Assembly: GCA_964652835.1 (NCBI GenBank)
Contig: CAZZCB010000014.1
Coordinates: 1-11,547 of the forward strand
Direction of reading: 5' to 3'
DNA from: JAUPTX01 sp964652835
Lineage (GTDB): Bacteria > Patescibacteriota > Minisyncoccia > Phycocordibacterales > CSBR16-119
DNA length: 11,547 bases
Positions within the stretch are counted from its first letter, which is position 1. Every line of letters starts with the position of its first letter. The translations under genes and the position numbers were made by a program. This document shows positions 7,589-11,547 of the stretch, in pieces. Below the pieces are notes generated by a model. The model saw only the letters and a program-made list of their open reading frames with translations, was not told the DNA's origin and did no database searches.

Positions 7589-8390
7589 GTGCGTCAGGGT
7601 ATTTGACTATGTGGTCAAAGAGCGAGAAGAGTCCGACTAGCAGTGTCAGCTGCATTTCTGGCGCCCAAACATTGTGACTGCTTATCTTACTCTCGTTTGG
7701 GTAAATTCCAGCACTTGCAGCATTTCCTGGAACTACGAACGTTAACAGCCTTTCTTCTCGTACCCAGCACCCGACACCATCCATAGATTTCTGTGTGGGG
7801 TTTTTGCCGGAGAGACTTTTCCATGCCAGAGCCATACGCTCTGTGAAGAAATCAGGGAACTGGGTAACTTCAGGCGCAAACGTGCCGTAACCCGCTTTGA
7901 CTTTTGGATGGCTTTGATAGTATTCATCAATCCAAGCTTCGAACTTCGGAGATTGATAGCCCACAATCGCGTGTGAGTAATGATTACCAAAACCGTAACT
8001 GGTAGAAAGCGTGAATAGTTGAGCATCCTCACTCACAAGCTTGTAATAACTCTCATAAAGTGCCGCTGAAAGCGCAGACAAGATCTCGTGTATGCTTGCA
8101 GATGTCTGGCGAGCCATTACTCTTTTCAAAGGGAAGATGAGCTTAACACGGTCTTCTTCATGCTCAATCTCTCCACATCCTTGGTATCCAATGCAGGTGT
8201 CACTTATTCTAAATGGGAATGACCCCCGTTTGTGAAGACATCTCTTCGTGTCATCAGAAGGTTCTCTATCGGTGAATCTTTTTAAGATCGGTAGAGCTTT
8301 CTCAAAGTCTTCAAGATGAATGTTGATAATGAGCGTGGGGACATTCTTTGGCCCCCGTGTTTCGTACGAAAGGCTGTAAAGCGTGTCCAT
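7575..8390 (-). CDS. Unrecognised 271-residue soluble protein (orphan)
   Basis: I do not recognise this protein and assign no function. The 271-residue frame begins MDTLYSLSYETRGPKN. It has no evident signal peptide or long hydrophobic segment, suggesting a cytosolic protein. It contains four cysteines (C51, C66, C72, C208), with C66 and C72 in DTCIGYQGCGEIE, and an aromatic/Gly/His patch around 132-145 (YGFGNHYSHAIVGY). Evidence that it is real: a continuous long frame, a good promoter 18 bases upstream, and a strong terminator at its end. The start ATG at 8390 has no Shine-Dalgarno and a leader of only about ten bases. The gene is convergent with rpoD. It seems richer in GC than its neighbours: two 60-base lines counted by hand gave 53% and 43%, against 38% for one in the glycosyltransferase gene. 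This may point to acquisition by transfer. Confidence 0.75.
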   Translation of the reverse strand: MDTLYSLSYETRGPKNVPTLIINIHLEDFEKALPILKRFTDREPSDDTKRCLHKRGSFPFRISDTCIGYQGCGEIEHEEDRVKLIFPLKRVMARQTSASIHEILSALSAALYESYYKLVSEDAQLFTLSTSYGFGNHYSHAIVGYQSPKFEAWIDEYYQSHPKVKAGYGTFAPEVTQFPDFFTERMALAWKSLSGKNPTQKSMDGVGCWVREERLLTFVVPGNAASAGIYPNESKISSHNVWAPEMQLTLLVGLFSLFDHIVKYPDAQSAP

Positions 8391-8407
8391 GGTTTGTGTT
8401 TTTATGA

Positions 8408-8435
8408 ATTCTATATTTTATCTATCTTTTGTCAA
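8408..8435 (-). promoter_or_regulatory. Sigma-70 promoter for the - strand orphan gene
   Basis: On the - strand a perfect TTGACA (8435-8430) is followed after 16 bases by TAGAAT (8413-8408), one base off the consensus TATAAT. Transcription would start near 8401, leaving only about ten untranslated bases before the ATG at 8390. Confidence 0.75.
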
Positions 8436-8463
8436 CAAACGAAATTTCGATAATTTTCTGGTG

Positions 8464-8472
8464 TGATATAAT
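8464..8472 (+). promoter_or_regulatory. Extended -10 promoter for the DUF378-type gene
   Basis: TGATATAAT has a consensus TATAAT (8467-8472) with a TG one base upstream, the extended -10 form. The -35 is poor (TTTCGA at 8445-8450, 16-base spacer), as is common when the extended -10 is present. The predicted start is near 8479, about 33 bases before the ATG. It diverges from the orphan gene's promoter, with the two -35 regions about ten bases apart. Confidence 0.7.
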
Positions 8473-8511
8473 GATACTAAGATTATTAATTTAAAAAACT
8501 CATATAATATA

Positions 8512-8766
8512 ATGAAAAAATTAGCTTGGGCATTGGTTATAGTAGGGGCGCTTAATTGGGGGCTTGTAGGTTTAGGAGGATTATTCTTTGATGGGGAAAT
8601 CAATCTAGTTTCTATCATCTTCGGAACTTCAGTTGCCGCATATGTTGTATACATATTGGTTGGTCTATCTGCTGTTTATGCTCTAATGGGTCACTGCGGA
8701 TGTAAAAGATGCGCAGGATACTGTAAAAACTGTGAAAACGGAGCTTGTGAGACTCATAAAAGATAA
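8512..8766 (+). CDS. DUF378-type small membrane protein with cysteine-rich tail
   Basis: An 84-residue protein with two hydrophobic segments (about 4-25 and 36-60). The first contains VGALNWGLVGL, which matches the ALNWGL-type signature of DUF378 (YuzA-like) membrane proteins; the second, AYVVYILVGLSAVYAL, matches the family's second segment. The family's biochemical role is not established. What is unusual is the C-terminal extension: six cysteines in 18 residues (C62, C64, C67, C71, C74, C79) with flanking H61 and H82, suggesting metal binding or disulfides. The ATG at 8512 follows an AT-rich leader without a Shine-Dalgarno. The gene stands alone, with its own extended -10 promoter and a very strong terminator 20 bases after the stop. 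The family assignment is confident; the function of the tail is inference. Confidence 0.88.
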   Translation: MKKLAWALVIVGALNWGLVGLGGLFFDGEINLVSIIFGTSVAAYVVYILVGLSAVYALMGHCGCKRCAGYCKNCENGACETHKR

Positions 8767-8786
8767 AGTTGGCAAATATGGGGTAG

Positions 8787-8820
8787 AAAAGGGTCCAAAG
8801 CGAAAGCTTTGGACCCTTTT
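8787..8820. terminator. Strong bidirectional-looking terminator with GAAA loop
   Basis: A perfect 15-bp stem (8787-8801 with 8806-8820) closes on a GAAA tetraloop. The stem runs from AAAAGGG at the base to AAAGC at the loop, and its 3' arm ends in CCCTTTT followed by AATTT. It sits 20 bases after the DUF378-type gene. An outer 8-bp inverted repeat, ATATGGGG (8776-8783) and CCCCATAT (8834-8841), encloses it and reaches into the promoter of the next operon. Confidence 0.93.
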
Positions 8821-8830
8821 AATTTCCACA

Positions 8831-8859
8831 TTGCCCCATATAGCTTTTTGTGTTATAAT
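8831..8859 (+). promoter_or_regulatory. Promoter of the glycosyltransferase operon
   Basis: TGTTATAAT (8851-8859) is a consensus extended -10. TTGCCC at 8831-8836 with a 17-base spacer is a partial -35 (TTG matches). The predicted transcription start is near 8866, only about 17 bases before the ATG at 8883, with no Shine-Dalgarno in the leader. Confidence 0.78.
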
Positions 8860-8882
8860 CGACAGGTTTAGATAACCAAAGA

Positions 8883-10139
8883 ATGCATAAATTTACTACA
8901 ATATTATTCTATGTTTTGGGATTTATCTCCATGTATGTGCAGATATTTTTTCTTATAACTTTCTTTGAGAAAAGAAAGACTATTCAGTATCGAAAAGAGA
9001 AGATAAAACTAGAGCGGTATCCGACTATCACAGTGGCTGTTCCGTGCTGGAATGAGCAAAACACTGTAGAAAGAACTCTAAACTCACTACTTGAGCTGGA
9101 CTATCCAAAAGATAAAATCACTATTATCGCTGTGGACGACGGTTCTACTGATAACACTTGGGAAGTTTTGAAAAAGTTTGAAAAACACTCAAACATAAAA
9201 ATACTTAAAAAAGAAAACGGAGGAAAACACACGGCTGTAAACTATGCTATACAAAATTCTGATTCAGAGTTCGTTTCTTGCCTAGACGCTGACTCTTTTG
9301 TTGAGCCAGAAACTCTAAAAAGAATGATGACGTATTTCCTAAAAGACGAAAACACAATGGCCGTCGCTCCATCTATTTTAGTTCACAATCCAAAAACCCT
9401 AACTCAAACACTTCAACAAGTTGAATATAACTGGGCTGTGTTTATGAAAAAAATCCTTGGTATTCTTGGCGGTATTTACGTTACGCCTGGACCTTTTTCT
9501 ATTTTCCGAAGAAAAGTCTTTACAGATCTTGGACTTTTCAAGAAAGCACACAACACAGAAGACATGGAGATTGCTTTTAGAATGCAGAAAAATCATTACA
9601 AGATAGACCAATGTAACGACGCATACGTCTATACAACTGGGCCAAAAACTATCGTGGCCTTATATAAACAAAGACTAAGATGGATTTATGGATTCGTGAT
9701 GAATACGTACGATTACAGAAAAATTCTTTTGAAAAAAGAATACGGATTTTTCTCTCTGATTTCTGTTCCAGCCGGAGTAGTTTCTATGATCGCTGTGCCG
9801 TACATACTTGCGCTTTTAATGTTCCAAATCTTCAAAGGGATTTTCAAGTTAATAGAAAAATATCAAACAGTTGGTTTTGACTTTAATTTCGGATGGAACC
9901 TTACTTGGCCAAACTTCGATATGTTTTTTGTTAGCACAAACGCTTATGTTTTCACTGGAATTATTCTCTACCTTCTAGTTATGTCGACTATCATAATCGG
10001 GAAGAGAATGATTACTGGAAAATATGGATTTGATTTCAGAATAATTTATTTCATGGTTATCTTCAGCTTTATCGCCCCTCTTTGGGTGGTCAGAGCGATG
10101 TATAACGCAGTATTTGCAAAAAAGACCGCTTGGAGGTAG
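8883..10139 (+). CDS. Family 2 membrane glycosyltransferase (processive type)
   Basis: A 418-residue inverting GT-A glycosyltransferase of family GT2, of the poly-N-acetylglucosamine/cellulose/hyaluronan synthase type. It begins with one membrane segment (about 5-27). The catalytic domain is about 46-285, with VDDGSTD (D85, D86), the metal-binding DAD (D135, D137), the TED motif carrying the likely base (T225-E226-D227) and QRLRW (Q263, R266, W267), the acceptor-site signature of processive synthases. Further membrane segments lie at about 288-318, 353-373 and 387-407. The protein would extend a sugar chain from a cytosolic nucleotide sugar and could pass it through the membrane; substrate and product cannot be told from sequence. 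It is the first gene of a three-gene operon; its last codons contain GGAGG, which can serve the next gene. It could instead be a non-processive transferase acting on a lipid carrier. Confidence 0.94.
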   Translation: MHKFTTILFYVLGFISMYVQIFFLITFFEKRKTIQYRKEKIKLERYPTITVAVPCWNEQNTVERTLNSLLELDYPKDKITIIAVDDGSTDNTWEVLKKFEKHSNIKILKKENGGKHTAVNYAIQNSDSEFVSCLDADSFVEPETLKRMMTYFLKDENTMAVAPSILVHNPKTLTQTLQQVEYNWAVFMKKILGILGGIYVTPGPFSIFRRKVFTDLGLFKKAHNTEDMEIAFRMQKNHYKIDQCNDAYVYTTGPKTIVALYKQRLRWIYGFVMNTYDYRKILLKKEYGFFSLISVPAGVVSMIAVPYILALLMFQIFKGIFKLIEKYQTVGFDFNFGWNLTWPNFDMFFVSTNAYVFTGIILYLLVMSTIIIGKRMITGKYGFDFRIIYFMVIFSFIAPLWVVRAMYNAVFAKKTAWR

Positions 10140-10150
10140 AGTATAAGCCT

Positions 10151-10912
10151 ATGAAAAGAGAAAACCAAAACGATTGGAAGAAATACATTATTGTCTTCCT
10201 TATAACATTCTTTATATTTGCCACGGCTTTTTACGTGTCTAATAACCTTAACAACAACAAGCTAGAAGAAATCCGCCAAATAGAAGATACTATATCTATC
10301 GATATTTTGTCGCTAGAAACTCAGTTTGACCTGTTCGAGCAGCTTTCTTGTGAGAACATCACAGACTCTATACTTTCAAAAGAGCTTAACGAGCTTGCGA
10401 GTAAAATCGAATACGGAGAAAATAACTTCGACTTCGACGAAGAGCTCGTTAGTCTTAAAAAATACTATTCACTTCTTCAAATAAAAGATTTCCTTTTGAT
10501 GCAAAAAGCATCTGACCGATGTGATTTAAATATTGAATCTATTATTTATTTCTATGGACGTGAAGACTGTGACGATTGTCGAAAACAAGGATATATCTTA
10601 ACAGACCTAAGAAAAGACTATCCAGAACTTAGAGTTTATTCTCTAGACTATTACCTGGACCTTTCTGCTATCGAAGCTTTGAAATCTATCTACAAGCTAA
10701 GTGATGAAAGTCTACCAGCTCTGATTATAAACGGAAGAACATATACTGGATTTAAAACGAGAGCAGAGATCGAAACTGTGATGCCTGAGCTTGTGAAGAT
10801 TCGTGAAAAAAGAGAAGCAGAAGAAAAAGCAAGGCTTGAGGCAAAAGATGCTGAAGATGCAGAGTTAATAAAAACACAAACTTCAAATACTAAAGATGAA
10901 CCTAAACAATAA
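10151..10912 (+). CDS. Membrane-anchored thioredoxin-fold protein with CxxC motif
   Basis: From the ATG at 10151 this is 253 residues. A basic N-terminus is followed by one membrane segment (about 12-29), so the rest is probably outside the cytoplasm. A helical region (about 35-125) with C67 and C124 follows. Next comes a thioredoxin-like domain (about 129-215): IIYFYGREDCDDCRKQGY with C140 and C143 as redox pair, and LPALIING with P189 at the cis-proline position. The C-terminus is a charged, probably coiled segment (about 216-253). The expected role is thiol-disulfide exchange at the cell surface, but no Dsb subfamily is matched. A TTG at 10130 in the same frame would overlap the glycosyltransferase end; I prefer the ATG because it places the membrane segment properly and has GGAGG (10132-10136) upstream, although the 14-base spacing is long. 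The next gene overlaps this one by 17 bases. Confidence 0.85.
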   Translation: MKRENQNDWKKYIIVFLITFFIFATAFYVSNNLNNNKLEEIRQIEDTISIDILSLETQFDLFEQLSCENITDSILSKELNELASKIEYGENNFDFDEELVSLKKYYSLLQIKDFLLMQKASDRCDLNIESIIYFYGREDCDDCRKQGYILTDLRKDYPELRVYSLDYYLDLSAIEALKSIYKLSDESLPALIINGRTYTGFKTRAEIETVMPELVKIREKREAEEKARLEAKDAEDAELIKTQTSNTKDEPKQ

Positions 10913-11270
10913 AGATCAAAATATTAGTCCCGTTTTAGAAAAAGGTAAGAAAAATTATCTTATTGATATTGACGGAACTGTTTGTGACGACGTTCCAAAC
11001 GAACAGCCAGAGCGAATGGTAACAGCTACTGAGTACTCAGGTGCAAAAGACCGGATAAATGCCTGGCACGACGAAGGTCATATAATCACTTTCTTTACAT
11101 CTCGCACGAGCCGTGACCATAGAGAGATAACAGAGAAATGGCTAAAAGATCATGGATTTAAATATCACGCGCTTCTAATGGATAAACCTCGCGGAGGAAA
11201 CTATGTCTGGATAGATAACCACCCCGTAGAAGGAGTTTTGTATAAAGGGGATTGGAGAGAGGTGAGATAA
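10896..11270 (+). CDS. Small HAD-superfamily phosphatase
   Basis: A 124-residue cytosolic HAD-fold hydrolase. Motif I is LIDIDGTVCDD with nucleophile D24 and acid/base D26. Motif II is FFTSRTS around T68/S69. A motif III lysine is likely K97 in MDKPRGG. WIDNHP with D107 occupies the motif IV position, though only one acidic residue is clear there. There is no large cap domain. The pattern (short protein, TSR after motif II, KPxxG then the IDN/IDD acid) resembles the small phosphatases often found in capsule or surface polysaccharide clusters. That fits its position after a glycosyltransferase, but the substrate is unknown. The ATG at 10896 lies inside the end of the thioredoxin-like gene, with a 17-base overlap, implying translational coupling. 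A strong terminator begins right after the stop. The fold is secure; the link to polysaccharide synthesis is inferred. Confidence 0.86.
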   Translation: MNLNNKDQNISPVLEKGKKNYLIDIDGTVCDDVPNEQPERMVTATEYSGAKDRINAWHDEGHIITFFTSRTSRDHREITEKWLKDHGFKYHALLMDKPRGGNYVWIDNHPVEGVLYKGDWREVR

Positions 11271-11306
11271 AAATAAATAAAACCCCTTTCGGGGTTTTAT
11301 TTATTT
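11271..11306. terminator. Terminator between the HAD gene and tRNA-Thr, usable in both directions
   Basis: A perfect 16-bp stem (11271-11286 with 11291-11306) closes on a TTTC loop, with four G:C pairs next to the loop and only A:T pairs outside. On the + strand the arm runs GGGGTTTTATTTATTT, ending the glycosyltransferase operon. On the - strand the arm again ends in a T-rich run, serving tRNA-Thr. Its last base is the terminal A of the tRNA's CCA, so tRNA and terminator abut without a gap. Confidence 0.93.
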
Positions 11307-11381
11307 GGAGCCGTCTCGGAGATTCGAACTCCGGACCTACCGCTTACAAGGCGGTTGCTCTACCAACTGAGCTAAGACGGC
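11306..11381 (-). tRNA. tRNA-Thr (anticodon UGU)
   Basis: On the - strand a full 76-base cloverleaf is seen. The acceptor stem is GCCGTCT/AGACGGC, and the D arm is GCTC/GAGC with loop AGTTGGTA. The anticodon stem is ACCGC/GCGGT with loop CTTGTAA, giving anticodon TGT, which reads ACA. The variable loop is AGGTC and the T arm is CGGAG/CTCCG with loop TTCGAAT. The discriminator is T and CCA is encoded. All stems are perfectly paired. A U discriminator differs from the A of E. coli tRNA-Thr. The gene is read toward the terminator shared with the HAD gene. Confidence 0.97.
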
Positions 11382-11477
11382 TTATTAACTTTTTAACTTA
11401 CAAATCTATTTTAATCTTACGGTTGTCTCGGACCCTGTCCGACCACTGGCGGGAACTGAGCTAAGACGGCTTATTAA
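11365..11477. repeat. 24-bp exact direct repeat covering the tRNA 5' end
   Basis: Positions 11365-11388 and 11454-11477 are identical over 24 bases, 89 bases apart. In the - sense each copy holds seven leader bases (TTAATAA, counting the shared edge) and the first 17 bases of tRNA-Thr, through GCTCAGTT. The second copy begins the tRNA-like remnant. Confidence 0.92.
11421..11470 (-). pseudogene. Shortened tRNA-Thr-like remnant upstream of tRNA-Thr
   Basis: On the - strand about 50 bases start with the first 17 bases of the neighbouring tRNA-Thr exactly. They then continue through patches that align in order with the same tRNA: CCGCC (anticodon stem side), GGTC, a hairpin CGGAC-AGG-GTCCG in place of the T arm CGGAG/CTCCG, and GAGAC (acceptor 3' strand). 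The D-loop end, anticodon loop and T loop are missing, and the acceptor would pair in only five of seven positions. It cannot be a normal tRNA. The likely origin is a decayed tandem copy; a rearranged integration scar or retained structured leader are alternatives. Confidence 0.6.
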
Positions 11478-11511
11478 AATACTGTAGCTTTCTATTTCAA
11501 AAACTTACTCT

Positions 11512-11539
11512 ATTTTATTTGTTTTGACAATAAAGTCAA
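11512..11539 (-). promoter_or_regulatory. Promoter for the tRNA-like remnant and tRNA-Thr
   Basis: On the - strand TTGACT (11539-11534) and TAAAAT (11517-11512) are each one base from consensus and 16 bases apart. Transcription would start near 11505 and run through the remnant into tRNA-Thr. The -35 lies in a palindrome, TTGAC/GTCAA (11524-11528 and 11535-11539), whose other arm is a consensus TTGACA on the + strand, facing out of the window. Confidence 0.7.
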
Positions 11540-11547
11540 CCTTGATA

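Noticed and set aside
7742..8032. 96-codon second frame on the - strand inside the orphan gene
   Set aside because: It is fully contained in the longer 271-codon frame, which alone fits both promoter and terminator.
8418..8654. 78-codon frame on the - strand opposite the DUF378-type gene
   Set aside because: It is a shadow of the + strand gene and crosses the divergent promoter region.
11252..11464. Open frame of 70 codons overlapping the HAD gene end and the tRNA
   Set aside because: It reads antisense through tRNA-Thr (GDSNSGPTAYKAVALPTELR is the well-known product of translating the wrong strand of a tRNA) and crosses a terminator.
11365..11477. The 24-bp repeat as attL/attR of an integrated element
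   Set aside because: Only 89 bases separate the copies, no integrase is present, and the repeat covers the tRNA 5' end where integrases rarely recombine; the remnant explanation fits the extra alignment better.
1..11547. Alternative genetic code with TGA read as an amino acid
   Set aside because: No gene contains in-frame TGA and conserved proteins end at their expected lengths; absence of TGA stops among nine genes is weak evidence only.

Overview
The window looks like a piece of a Candidate Phyla Radiation (Patescibacteria, probably Parcubacteria-like) chromosome. The base composition is AT-rich (about 38% GC in housekeeping genes sampled by eye). Genes are closely packed, most starts lack a Shine-Dalgarno sequence, RNA polymerase, primase and sigma genes are joined in one row, and a lysine-rich tail is fused to the sigma factor. 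The taxonomic assignment is inference. The standard genetic code fits: all nine protein genes stop at TAA or TAG, none at TGA, and no reading frame is broken by in-frame TGA.

Region 1 (1-7461, all + strand) is a transcription/replication block: the 3' end of rpoB (beta), complete rpoC (beta'), dnaG (primase) and rpoD (primary sigma-70). Gaps are short and no terminator is visible inside it. RpoC has both zinc sites and the catalytic aspartates. DnaG keeps its TOPRIM catalytic acids but has lost three of the four zinc ligands. RpoD has a histone-H1-like N-terminal tail made of 13-residue repeats.

Region 2 (7462-8510) holds AT-rich inverted repeats and a convergent, self-contained orphan gene on the - strand with its own TTGACA/TAGAAT promoter and a rho-independent terminator whose loop contains the stop codon. 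I do not recognise the protein, and its gene is more GC-rich than its surroundings.

Region 3 (8461-11306, + strand) starts with a small DUF378-type membrane protein with a six-cysteine tail, closed by a very strong terminator. A three-gene operon follows, with an extended -10 promoter: a processive-type family 2 glycosyltransferase with membrane segments, a membrane-anchored thioredoxin-fold protein with a CxxC motif, and a small HAD phosphatase. They run nearly end to end or overlapping and finish at a 16-bp hairpin terminator. A role in cell-surface glycan synthesis is plausible but inferred.

Region 4 (11306-11547, - strand) carries tRNA-Thr(UGU) with encoded CCA. Directly upstream of it, on the same predicted transcript, lies a shortened tRNA-like remnant sharing an exact 24-bp repeat with the tRNA's 5' end. 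A promoter for both lies at 11512-11539, inside a small palindrome that also offers a divergent -35 element.
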